From positions 1 through 28,971 of IMG/VR virus record IMGVR_UViG_3300047457_000474: a DNA stretch of 28,971 bases; one strand, 5' to 3'. Below, in pieces: positions 7,652 to 14,924 of this stretch. This stretch comes from a virus. The notes under the pieces were generated by a model. It made no database searches. It had not been told where the DNA came from and saw only the letters and a program-made list of their open reading frames with translations. Positions within the stretch are counted from its first letter, which is position 1, and each line of letters starts with the position of its first letter. A program made the position numbers and the translations under genes.

Positions 7652-7842
7652 ACCCCAACGTCGCTTCACTCATCCGCCACGGCCTCAGCGCCGCCGGTGG
7701 TTTTCTCATCGCCAAGGGCGTTGTCACGCTCGACCAGGTCAACGAGGTTGTCGGCGCCATCATCGCTCTGGCTGGCGTTGGCTGGTCAGTGTTCAAGAAC
7801 AAGAACACGCCTCCGGCTCCTCCCGCTGCTCCGGCTGCGTGA
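7648..7842 (+). CDS. Putative holin 2, Pam3-gp28-like
   Basis: A 64-residue membrane protein. The pattern NVASLIRHGLSAAGGFLIAKG, then VNEVVGAIIALAGVGWSVFKNK and a Pro/Ala-rich end, matches what I remember of the holin family named after Pam3 gp28: two hydrophobic segments (about residues 10-24 and 34-49) around a short polar loop. It would act in the cytoplasmic membrane at lysis. The ATG overlaps the stop of the preceding holin-like gene (ATGA), and the stop is overlapped in turn by GTGA of the next gene. The pair may be holin plus antiholin, or a two-component pore. Confidence 0.65.
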   Translation: MNPNVASLIRHGLSAAGGFLIAKGVVTLDQVNEVVGAIIALAGVGWSVFKNKNTPPAPPAAPAA

Positions 7843-8009
7843 ACTGGATCTACCAGATCGTCCGGGCCTTTCTGGACTTCTTCCGAGAAACACCGCCACC
7901 GGATATCCACCACGGCAATGCACCCAAGCCTATCAAGGATGATCTTGCCGCTCGTATTGCCGATCTGCCTGGGCTGCCAGACCAAGGTGGTGATGGTCCC
8001 GCACGGTGA
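7839..8009 (+). CDS. Small lysis-cluster protein, possible inner-spanin equivalent
   Basis: A 56-residue protein starting at GTG 7839, which overlaps the previous stop as GTGA. The first ~17 residues (MNWIYQIVRAFLDFFRE) form an amphipathic aromatic helix rather than a clear membrane anchor. Then comes a Pro/His linker and a short helix (IKDDLAARIADL) before a Gly/Pro end. Its 3' part is overlapped in another frame by a lipoprotein gene, the arrangement seen in overlapping Rz/Rz1 spanin pairs. However it is much shorter than normal inner spanins and lacks a periplasmic coiled coil, so that role is only a suggestion. Confidence 0.5.
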   Translation: MNWIYQIVRAFLDFFRETPPPDIHHGNAPKPIKDDLAARIADLPGLPDQGGDGPAR

Positions 8010-8133
8010 CCCCGTGCTGATCGCCAAGCCAGTCAAGGCCAGCGTCTATGCATTCGACCGCGATGGGAAGCTGTCCGGCCCATCGAAGGTCGAGATTCCT
8101 GCCGGGTGGTACGCTCTCCCCAAGGCAAAATGA
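7918..8133 (+). CDS. Putative outer-membrane lipoprotein, outer-spanin-like
   Basis: A 71-residue protein with a lipoprotein-type signal: short N-region with Arg7, hydrophobic stretch MILPLVLPICLG, and Cys20 in an imperfect lipobox (CLGC). The mature part has TKVVMVPHGDPVLIAKPVKASVY and ends with VEIPAGWYALPK, a pattern I recall from small phage lipoproteins next to holins. It would be secreted, lipidated at Cys20 and tethered to a membrane, helping disrupt the outer membrane at lysis. The gene starts inside the preceding small gene in a different frame (92-base overlap). ATG 7939, directly after AAGG, is an alternative start that would leave only 12 residues before the Cys. This gene would imply a host with an outer membrane. 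Confidence 0.6.
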   Translation: MHPSLSRMILPLVLPICLGCQTKVVMVPHGDPVLIAKPVKASVYAFDRDGKLSGPSKVEIPAGWYALPKAK

Positions 8134-8378
8134 TCAACTACAAGGGCAACAAGTTCTCGGGCTACAACAAGCCCAAGCGCACTCCCGGCGAGTCGAAGAA
8201 GTTCGCTGTGCTCGCCAAGGAAGGCGACAAGGTTGCCTTGGTTCGATTCGGAGATCCTGAGATGACCATCAAAGCTCATTTGCCGGAGCACAAGAAGTCG
8301 TTCCGTGCCCGTCACGGTTGCGACAATCCGGGATCAAAACTATCGGCCAAGTATTGGTCGTGCGCAGCGTGGAAATAA
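8130..8378 (+). CDS. Conserved small phage protein with RHxCDNPG and YWSC motifs
   Basis: An 82-residue basic protein with a striking conserved block: VRFGDPEMTIK, then HKKSFRARHGCDNPG and AKYWSCAAW at the C-terminus. I recall this FGDP-RARHxCDNPG-YWSC pattern from cyanophages and other aquatic phages, where it occurs as a short stand-alone protein of unknown function. Cys64 and Cys78 with the nearby His may bind metal or be structural. The start ATG 8130 overlaps the lipoprotein stop (ATGA). The frame runs back to GTG 8106, but those residues add nothing recognisable. It ends directly against the connector gene (no spacing). Confidence 0.7.
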   Translation: MINYKGNKFSGYNKPKRTPGESKKFAVLAKEGDKVALVRFGDPEMTIKAHLPEHKKSFRARHGCDNPGSKLSAKYWSCAAWK

Positions 8379-9305
8379 ATGAGAACCGTCACCTACGACT
8401 ACGTCCTGCAACGCGCCTGTGAGCTCACTGGGCGCGTTTTCTCTACGCTGACCACCGAGGAGTCCAACTTCTTCCGCACGTTCATCTCGATGTCATTACG
8501 GAGCGCCTGGGAGTGCTTTGACTGGCCCGAGCAGACGGTGTATCAGCAGGAGTTCTTTGCGGCCGACTACAGCGCCGCCCAAGTCTACTCGGCCGGCATG
8601 GTTGTGTACTACCCGACCGAGGAGAAGTACTACCAGTACGTCGGGTCGATCAACAGCGGCAATCCTCCGACGCTGAATGGCCCTGGCGGCACGTTGAACG
8701 CCCAGTTCTGGGCTGAAGCCAAGCCGTCTTACGGCAACTCAACAGGCAACTGGGACGCCACGACGACGTACACCATCGGCAACATCGTTCTCTATCCGGT
8801 CACCCAGGAGTACTACCAGCTTTACGCCACGGCGCCTGCCGGCACTGTCCCGACAAATGCGACGTATTGGGGCCGTCTGAACAAGTTCCTGCGCAACATC
8901 TCGCAGACGCTGAATCCTGACGGCAGCGCCCGTGCTGTTGAGATTGGAGAGACGTTCTCGGTGTGGCATGGTGATCCGCGGGTGACGTGGCGCCAGCAGG
9001 AGGTCACCTACACCTTCACCGACGACGGCATCCTCGTGGAGAGCGAGCTGCCGTATGTCTGGCTGGAGTTCCGCAAGACCCCGCCGCTGCTGGCCAACGC
9101 CGCGGAGGCCAGTGCCTATGCCTTCCCGTACCGCTTCTGCGAGATCTGTGCGCTGAAGGCTGCCGGCCAGATGTTGCGTGTCGACGGCAAGATCGATCTC
9201 GGCAACCAGTTCTTGGAGTTAGGCGAGGTTGAGCTGACCAAGGAGATCGACAAGGTTGCCACGCAGGAGAAGTATGTCCGCCAGATCATCGTACCCGGAC
9301 GCTGA
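8379..9305 (+). CDS. Head-tail connector (adaptor) with an inserted aromatic beta module
   Basis: A 308-residue protein placed just before the nozzle gene, where podoviruses keep the adaptor that joins portal to tail. The N-terminal ~55 residues (RACELTGRVFSTLTTEESNFFRTFI, quoted here only in part as its helical pattern) and C-terminal ~100 residues (including LPYVWLEFRKTPPLL and a long helix with FCEICALKAAGQML) look like adaptor helices. Between them (about residues 65-167) are two tandem beta units rich in Trp, Tyr and Gly that resemble small carbohydrate-binding modules: GMVVYYPTEEKYYQYV and GNIVLYPVTQEYYQLY, each followed by an aromatic FWAE/YWGR signature. The start abuts the previous stop. 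Connector function is inferred from position and size. Confidence 0.65.
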   Translation: MRTVTYDYVLQRACELTGRVFSTLTTEESNFFRTFISMSLRSAWECFDWPEQTVYQQEFFAADYSAAQVYSAGMVVYYPTEEKYYQYVGSINSGNPPTLNGPGGTLNAQFWAEAKPSYGNSTGNWDATTTYTIGNIVLYPVTQEYYQLYATAPAGTVPTNATYWGRLNKFLRNISQTLNPDGSARAVEIGETFSVWHGDPRVTWRQQEVTYTFTDDGILVESELPYVWLEFRKTPPLLANAAEASAYAFPYRFCEICALKAAGQMLRVDGKIDLGNQFLELGEVELTKEIDKVATQEKYVRQIIVPGR

Positions 9306-9307
9306 CC

Positions 9308-12139
9308 ATGCCCGACTTCCCACAGATCGTATCGGTTGACGACGGTTTCCTTGGAGTCATTTCAAGGATCGACCCGGCACAGGTGCCGCCGCAGTACGTC
9401 AGCGAGGCGATCAATCGGCGTTTCGAGGATCAGGCGATCAAGAACCGCTGGGGAATCACCCAGCAGAAGTGGGGCGGCAAGTGGAACATCTTCACCCGCA
9501 CGCTCGTTGTCACTTCTGGATCCCCAGAGACTCAGGTTGTCACGGGCGCCATCATTCCAAACAACACGATCATCTGCTCCGATAGCAGCTCCAATACATT
9601 GGTGTTCCCAAGCGGAACCCGTTGTCTCTACGACAACAACACCAATGCGATGATGTCCACTGCGGCAATCAGCTTTGGCGGCCCATCGTCCAATCGGAAT
9701 GTCCAATTCTACGGCAATACCACAGCATTTACCGACATTCTCGGCACGCTGGCCTACCGCGACCCGGATACCGGATTTCAGGCGCTGATCGTTGCCACCA
9801 ACGAGGTGCGTGACGACAGCGACTATGGGCAGGGCAAGGTGTACCTGGTGCGCCCCAACTCTGGACACCTTGAGATCCCGCTCAACGGTCACGACATCTA
9901 CGCTCCGGTGCGCCTGATCCAGTCGGCCAATGGCATCGTGATGCTGCGCCCAGGGAATGCTCGCTACTACTTCTCGGGCGGCGCGTCTGCTCTCGACTCG
10001 TTGGTGCTTGAGGATGGAAGCGGCGATATCACGCTTGAGAACGGTGTTTCTCTTGGAACCGAGGACATCTACAAGATTGAGCTGAATGTCACGCCAGACC
10101 TGCAGACGGGCGACCGCGTGACCATTGGCCAGATTGGATCTGCTCCCAACCTGTGGACGGGTTCGACGACCAGCGGTCAGGGTTTCGGAGTGTACGTCAA
10201 CGTGGTCGGCAACTTTGTCTCGCTGCATCTCGACTACGCCAACTCTCTGAACGGTACGAATCCGATTCAGCTCAATGGCTTATCAAATGTCAGCGACCGC
10301 TACTACATCGAGCTGTCAAACAATACGACCGGATACGATGTGACGCAGGGGATCGACGACTCGTACAACGACGGGATGCCGATCATCATGCAGGCGTCCT
10401 ACGATACGACCACGTCGAATCCAGTGTCTGCTCTGGATGCCGGGTTCGACCGTATCCCTTCGGTCAATTCGATCCTGACTGCCAGTCCGACCCAGGACAC
10501 GATCACGGTTCCGAATCACAACTTCGTTCCGGGAGATCAGGTCACCATCAGCAACGCAAGTGGCGGCGGTGTCAGCAATGCGATCTACTACGTCTACCCG
10601 ACGTCGAGCAACACGCTGAAGCTGTTCTCCGGCACCACCGAGGAGACCGACTCGCTGAACACCGCGGAGCGTGCTGTGATCAGCTTCACAGCCACGGCTG
10701 GTGTGATCACGGCCTACACCATCCTGAATCAGGGCGCAGGCTATCTGTCGGCGCCTACTGTTAGCCTGACCGCTGGCGGTGGCTCTAGTGGCTCGGTGAC
10801 GCTTTCGATCACCGACGGCAAGGTCACCGGGGTCACGATTAACAATGGTGGCACCGGCTACTCGGCATCCTTCGATGGTGTTGTCACGATGCCTTCCACG
10901 CTGGTCGACATCACGGCCACGCTGACCGGCACGATCAAGAAGTCGAATGCCTCTGGCGCATCGGTGCCTGCTGGACGCGAGGGGCTCTACTTCCAAAACC
11001 GCCTGCTGCTGCTGTATGGCAACGACTACCTCGCCGTCTCCGACGTGCTCGACCCGCTGCACTACAGCCCGGTGCTGAATGAGTTCAAGCTCAACACCGG
11101 CAGCAATGACCGCGTGGTGGCACTGTACCCGTTCAATGCCACGACGCTGCTGGTGTTCAAGGAGCGCTCGGTGCTGGCCGTCGAGAACCTCTACGGCGAC
11201 CTGTCGACCACTCGTTTGACCGAGATCACCCGAGAGTTTGGCTGCGTGTCGCAAGCTTCCATCGCCAGCACCGGCTCCGACGTGATCTTCCTGTCGCAGC
11301 GCGGCGTGATCAGCCTGAAGCAAACCGAGTTCGGCATCAGCCAGTCGGTGGTGCTGCCTCTGTCTGACCCGATTCAGGACGTCATCGACGAGGTTGATCA
11401 GGCGCACTGGGACAAGTCATCGGCTGCCTACTTCTCCAACCGCTACATTTTGAGCGTGCCCGTTGAGGGCGGTGACGGCACCAACACCCGCACGCTGGTG
11501 TTCAACTTCCTGAACAAGGCATGGGAGGGTTTCTGGGAAGGCGACCTGCTGGTGCCGCGGTATTACTCGACGCTGATCGTGGCCGGCACCGACACGCTGT
11601 GCTGGGCGGATGAGAGCGGCTTGATTCACAGCTTCGATCCGTTGTCGCTGCAGGACCGCACTGTGACTGGTGTGATTCAGGCCATTGAGACATCGGTGAC
11701 CTTCCGCGGCCACACTGGCGAGCAGGACATCGATCACAAGCAGTGGACCGATCTGCAGTTCGAACTGTTCTCGTGGAACCCGCGCTATTCCATCTCGACC
11801 ATCTTCGACGGTGTGTCTGAGGAGTACAGCGTTTCGACCAACGAGACCAAGAGCCGCACGCAGTACTACCTTTACGGCCAAGGCACCTACAACACGAACA
11901 ACTCAACCAACACGTTCCTGAATCCGTACCGCGAGGACTACTCGACGCTGCCCGGGTTGCGGTGCGGCACCAGCGGGTGGAAGGCTGGATTGTTCCAGTC
12001 GTTCACGCAGAAGGCTCGGTTGCGGCGGCATTCGATAGCTATCCAGCCTAAGATCACCACCGATCAGGGTGCGTTGAACATTTACTCGATGAAGACCATC
12101 GGGGTTCCATTCCGTCTGTACGGCAAAAACGACGTCTAA
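9308..12139 (+). CDS. Tail nozzle / tubular protein B-like
   Basis: A 943-residue beta-rich protein, the likely nozzle of the short tail. Recognised elements are an N-terminal VSRIDPAQVPPQYVSEAIN-type segment (here about residues 18-37, GVISRIDPAQVPPQYVSEAI) and a conserved core at about 600-680 (FNATTLLVFKERSVLAVEN, TREFGCVSQASIAS, VIFLSQRGVISL), typical of podovirus beta-propeller nozzle proteins. Inserted before the core are fibre-like beta modules: residues ~396-453 (VPNHNFVPGDQVTIS, YYVYPTSSNTLKLF) and ~466-528 (two GxGY units, GAGYLSAPTVSL and GTGYS). It would form the distal tube that contacts the cell surface and carries the fibres. The start follows the connector stop by two bases. 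The T7 gp12 analogy is by position and motif, not by search. Confidence 0.75.
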   Translation: MPDFPQIVSVDDGFLGVISRIDPAQVPPQYVSEAINRRFEDQAIKNRWGITQQKWGGKWNIFTRTLVVTSGSPETQVVTGAIIPNNTIICSDSSSNTLVFPSGTRCLYDNNTNAMMSTAAISFGGPSSNRNVQFYGNTTAFTDILGTLAYRDPDTGFQALIVATNEVRDDSDYGQGKVYLVRPNSGHLEIPLNGHDIYAPVRLIQSANGIVMLRPGNARYYFSGGASALDSLVLEDGSGDITLENGVSLGTEDIYKIELNVTPDLQTGDRVTIGQIGSAPNLWTGSTTSGQGFGVYVNVVGNFVSLHLDYANSLNGTNPIQLNGLSNVSDRYYIELSNNTTGYDVTQGIDDSYNDGMPIIMQASYDTTTSNPVSALDAGFDRIPSVNSILTASPTQDTITVPNHNFVPGDQVTISNASGGGVSNAIYYVYPTSSNTLKLFSGTTEETDSLNTAERAVISFTATAGVITAYTILNQGAGYLSAPTVSLTAGGGSSGSVTLSITDGKVTGVTINNGGTGYSASFDGVVTMPSTLVDITATLTGTIKKSNASGASVPAGREGLYFQNRLLLLYGNDYLAVSDVLDPLHYSPVLNEFKLNTGSNDRVVALYPFNATTLLVFKERSVLAVENLYGDLSTTRLTEITREFGCVSQASIASTGSDVIFLSQRGVISLKQTEFGISQSVVLPLSDPIQDVIDEVDQAHWDKSSAAYFSNRYILSVPVEGGDGTNTRTLVFNFLNKAWEGFWEGDLLVPRYYSTLIVAGTDTLCWADESGLIHSFDPLSLQDRTVTGVIQAIETSVTFRGHTGEQDIDHKQWTDLQFELFSWNPRYSISTIFDGVSEEYSVSTNETKSRTQYYLYGQGTYNTNNSTNTFLNPYREDYSTLPGLRCGTSGWKAGLFQSFTQKARLRRHSIAIQPKITTDQGALNIYSMKTIGVPFRLYGKNDV

Positions 12140-12142
12140 CAT

Positions 12143-13078
12143 ATGCCCATCTTTGTCACAGTCACCCCCGGCACCACGGTCACCAGCAGCACCACGCTGG
12201 ATGCCGCCACGCTCAACCTGCTGGGTACGCCCAGCGTGCAGGTGGAAGGCACCGTCGATGGCGGTTCGCTCACCATTGGATCCGGCTCTGTGCTGCTTAC
12301 TTCGCTAGCTGCGCAGGCTGATCAGACCGTGGTCGGTAATGGTTCCGGCTCGTCTGCGAGCCCTGTTGCTCTGACTTTGAGTGGCCTGACCGCTACATCG
12401 ACCACGCTGTCGATCAGCAACTCGGCGATCACCACGGCAAAGCTAGATGCGCGTGCTGTAACTGCGGCAAAACTGTTTGCGGTCGATGGAACAACGACTG
12501 CCAAACTACTTGGGCGCTACACCACCGGATCTGGTGATGTAGAGACTTTGACTGTCGGGTCTAATCTAAACGTCACCGGAGGAACACTAAACACACTGCG
12601 ACCTCGCACTGCGTTCACCAATTTTGAAGCGGCAACTACTTATACTATCAGCAACGACCGCGCAAACGCAGTAACTCTTAGTGATCTAAGCACTACTATA
12701 ACGCCACAAACCAACACGTCTAAGGTTTTGGTTCAATTCAATATCAGTTGCGAAGTATTCATCCAGACTGCGTTTATACTTGAGCGCGTTGACGGTGCAA
12801 CAGTGACTCCTCTCGGTGTTCCAGCCACACCTGTAAACAGAATTTACGGAACTAAGGTTGCACCATTTGATGGAGAAAACAGCAGCACTCAGTTTTCCGT
12901 TGCAATCTCATTTTTAGACAGCCCTGCATCCATTAACTCTATTACTTATAGAATAAGGGCTTACGGTTCTGCCGCATCAGCAACACTTGCTGTTAACCGT
13001 TCGATTACAGACACAAATAATTCTAATTTTTCAAGATCAACATCACAGGTGATACTTCAGGAGATCCTTCCGACCTGA
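12143..13078 (+). CDS. Tail fibre / receptor-binding protein
   Basis: A 311-residue fibre. The N-terminal half is low-complexity beta repeat (Thr/Ser/Gly/Ala-rich) with AKL repeats and a LLGRYTTGSGDVETLTVG unit (about residues 128-145) also present in the large fibre at 24.1 kb. The C-terminal half (from about 12600) has clearly lower GC and codon use unlike its neighbours, and ends SQVILQEIL, a common end of phage receptor-binding domains. It likely forms a trimer at the tail tip. It has no S74 domain. The start, three bases after the nozzle stop, has no SD. The stop is overlapped by the next ATG (TGATG). The change in composition marks the C-terminus as probably exchanged between phages. 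Confidence 0.75.
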   Translation: MPIFVTVTPGTTVTSSTTLDAATLNLLGTPSVQVEGTVDGGSLTIGSGSVLLTSLAAQADQTVVGNGSGSSASPVALTLSGLTATSTTLSISNSAITTAKLDARAVTAAKLFAVDGTTTAKLLGRYTTGSGDVETLTVGSNLNVTGGTLNTLRPRTAFTNFEAATTYTISNDRANAVTLSDLSTTITPQTNTSKVLVQFNISCEVFIQTAFILERVDGATVTPLGVPATPVNRIYGTKVAPFDGENSSTQFSVAISFLDSPASINSITYRIRAYGSAASATLAVNRSITDTNNSNFSRSTSQVILQEILPT

Positions 13079-13494
13079 TGATCACCCAAATCACAGACTA
13101 CCTGCTGCGCAAGCTCCCGGACAGCTTCAAGGGCTGGACCCGTGAGGCCATCGAGGACTATGTGCTGTTCCATGCGGAACAGGGCACGCTCAAGATCGCC
13201 ACGCAGGATGACAGGGTGGTTGCCGTGCTTGTAGGCTGGCGCCAGGCGGGTGCGGAGCCGAAGGCATGGGAGTGGCAGACGTCCGATCCCAATGGCGACC
13301 ACTGGTACTGGCATCAATTCGCCGCGGATTGTGCGGTGTTTGCGATGGCGGTTGCGGCTAAGTTCTTCCACGACCGGCCTGAGTCGGCGATTCTGCCGGC
13401 CATCGGTTATCGAAACGGTAAACTGACCACTTACAAGAAAGGCTCCATGCCGATCTACAGGGTGGCATCGCAAAAATATGGGAACCACTGTTGA
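13078..13494 (+). CDS. Conserved phage protein of unknown function, possibly GNAT-like
   Basis: A 138-residue alpha/beta protein. It has an N-terminal helix pair, a strand segment LKIATQDDRVVAVLVGW, a Trp-rich stretch (WEWQTSDPNGDHWYWHQF) and a helix with AVFAMAVAAKFFHDRP, then IYRVASQKYGN at the end. The strand-helix order and the A-A-K-F-F helix give a vague acyltransferase (GNAT) impression, and small proteins of this type occur between tail and internal-protein genes in related podoviruses as I remember them. No acetyl-CoA loop is clear. The start overlaps the fibre stop by one base. Its 3' end overlaps the next gene by 17 bases. Confidence 0.55.
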   Translation: MITQITDYLLRKLPDSFKGWTREAIEDYVLFHAEQGTLKIATQDDRVVAVLVGWRQAGAEPKAWEWQTSDPNGDHWYWHQFAADCAVFAMAVAAKFFHDRPESAILPAIGYRNGKLTTYKKGSMPIYRVASQKYGNHC

Positions 13495-14275
13495 GGCACC
13501 AGCACCACGGGACTACGGCAAGGAGACCGCGGAAACCCTCCGCGCCCAGATTGACCTAGCGCCCGAGAAATACGCAGCAGAGGCGCAATACGCCCCGAAA
13601 TACCAAGCACTGCAGCTCGGTCTGCTGCGTAGTGCAACCCCGGAACTGTTGTCGCTCTACAAGGAGCAGATCGCCCCGACCATGGGCGAGGTTGAGGCGG
13701 CTGCCCGTAGCCGTTCCCGTGCTGGCGACATTGCCGACATCGAACGACTCGGGCCGCAAGCCCGTGCTGCGATCAAGGCTGCCTCACCGGAGCAGGCTGC
13801 CTTGGCCGACACGCTGACCGCACAGGCCACATCGGCCTTGCGTGCAGGATCGCGTTTAACGCCCGAGCAGCAGCGTCAGCTTGAGCAGCAGACACGCGGC
13901 AGCCTAGCGGCCCGTGGACTCGCTGGAAGCCCCACAGGAGCGCTGCAGGAGGCTGTCCGCTCTCAGATGGTTGGTGCCGGCCTGCAGCAGCAGCGCCAGC
14001 AGCAGGCAATGGGCGCTCTCGGGGCGTCACAGGGCGTCTATGGCGACGTCTTTCAGCAGGTGCTCGGTCGGCCGTCTCAGGCCTTTGGCGCCTCGCAGGG
14101 CTTTGTCGGACAGGCTCAAGGATTCAACCCTGGCCAGCTCTTCAACCCGGAGAGCCAGTACGCCGCCAACCTGATTGGTGGTAACCAGCAGGCCCAGCTT
14201 GCCGCCCGTACCGCTTCTGCCGCCAACACCACCGCGCTGATCGGCGCCGGTATGTCTGCCGCTGCCAGCCTATGA
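13478..14275 (+). CDS. Internal virion (ejection) protein, Gln/Ala-rich
   Basis: A 265-residue, almost entirely helical, Ala/Gln/Gly-rich protein without cysteines. Regions with RQQQAMGALGASQGVYGDVFQ and FGASQGFVGQAQGFNPG resemble the small internal proteins of short-tailed phages that are packaged with DNA and ejected to build a channel across the envelope. The C-terminal end (ANTTALIGAGMSAAASL) is a Gly/Ala hydrophobic helix that could insert in a membrane. The first ATG is within the preceding gene (17-base overlap), and the stop overlaps the next start (ATGA). It starts an uninterrupted run of four to six genes up to the giant ORF. Function is inferred from composition and order. Confidence 0.65.
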   Translation: MGTTVEAPAPRDYGKETAETLRAQIDLAPEKYAAEAQYAPKYQALQLGLLRSATPELLSLYKEQIAPTMGEVEAAARSRSRAGDIADIERLGPQARAAIKAASPEQAALADTLTAQATSALRAGSRLTPEQQRQLEQQTRGSLAARGLAGSPTGALQEAVRSQMVGAGLQQQRQQQAMGALGASQGVYGDVFQQVLGRPSQAFGASQGFVGQAQGFNPGQLFNPESQYAANLIGGNQQAQLAARTASAANTTALIGAGMSAAASL

Positions 14276-14598
14276 ACTACGGATACCAAGGTGCGATGCC
14301 TTACGGCCAGGGCGGCATGACGCAGTTCGCTCCTCAGATGCCTGCCATGATGCCGGGCACCGGATATGGCGCCCAGATGCCGCAGATCAACGTCGCCAAC
14401 ACCGCCGCCGAGGTTGAGCAGCAGCGCAAGCGGCTGAAGGCTTTGGGTCTCGATGACACCATGATCGACGACGCCTTGTCGTTCAAACAGGGCCTTTTCG
14501 AGAAGCGCGACGAGATGCAGGGTCAGGCTTTGGAGGCTATCGGTGGCGGTATCAAGTCTGCAGGTGCAGGCCTCAAGGGCCTTGCTTCCTCTCTGTGA
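14272..14598 (+). CDS. Small virion-associated protein, Met/Gly/Gln-rich
   Basis: A 108-residue protein in two parts. Residues 1-40 are disordered and rich in Gly, Met, Pro, Gln and Tyr (PYGQGGMTQFAPQMPAMMPG). Residues ~42-108 are helical (EVEQQRKRLKALGLDDTMIDDALSFK) with a Gly-rich amphipathic end. It is translationally coupled to its neighbours on both sides (ATGA and GTGA). I do not know the family. A minor internal virion component is the simplest reading given its neighbours. Confidence 0.55.
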   Translation: MNYGYQGAMPYGQGGMTQFAPQMPAMMPGTGYGAQMPQINVANTAAEVEQQRKRLKALGLDDTMIDDALSFKQGLFEKRDEMQGQALEAIGGGIKSAGAGLKGLASSL

Positions 14599-14924
14599 TC
14601 AACAGGTTCCAGCGATGCATTGGGGTCACGCTGTTCAGGTTCGGTTCCTGGCAGCTTGAGGCTTGGTGTTGCCCCGCTGGAGAGGTCATCCCGCCGCACG
14701 CCCATCACGGCTTCGGTTCGCGCATCATTCACCTCCTCGGGACGATGCATTGGACGATGGGCGGAAAGTCCAAGGTTGTAACCACCTGGCGCTGCGGCTG
14801 GTCTAAGCCCGTTCCTGCAGGAGTCAGCCACTCTGCAGTCGCAAAGAGCTTCTCGGTATTCCTGAACCTTGAGCGGTGGCAATCCAAGCCGACCTCGGCT
14901 TCCATCGACTTCCACCCGGCGTGA
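14595..14924 (+). CDS. Cupin-like protein
   Basis: A 109-residue protein with the look of a small single-domain cupin: WQLEAWCCPAGEVIPPHAHH followed by GSRIIHLLGTMHW, a central Gly turn, and a second motif with PVPAGVSHSA. In cupins the two His of the first motif and the His of the second bind a metal at the centre of a beta barrel. Here HAHH (about residues 34-37) and SHS (about 79-81) supply candidates. Start is GTG 14595 overlapping the previous stop (GTGA). The next gene begins in its own stop (GTGA). Why a cupin should sit in an ejection-protein operon is unclear: it may modify a sugar or simply be a structural barrel. Confidence 0.55.
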   Translation: MINRFQRCIGVTLFRFGSWQLEAWCCPAGEVIPPHAHHGFGSRIIHLLGTMHWTMGGKSKVVTTWRCGWSKPVPAGVSHSAVAKSFSVFLNLERWQSKPTSASIDFHPA

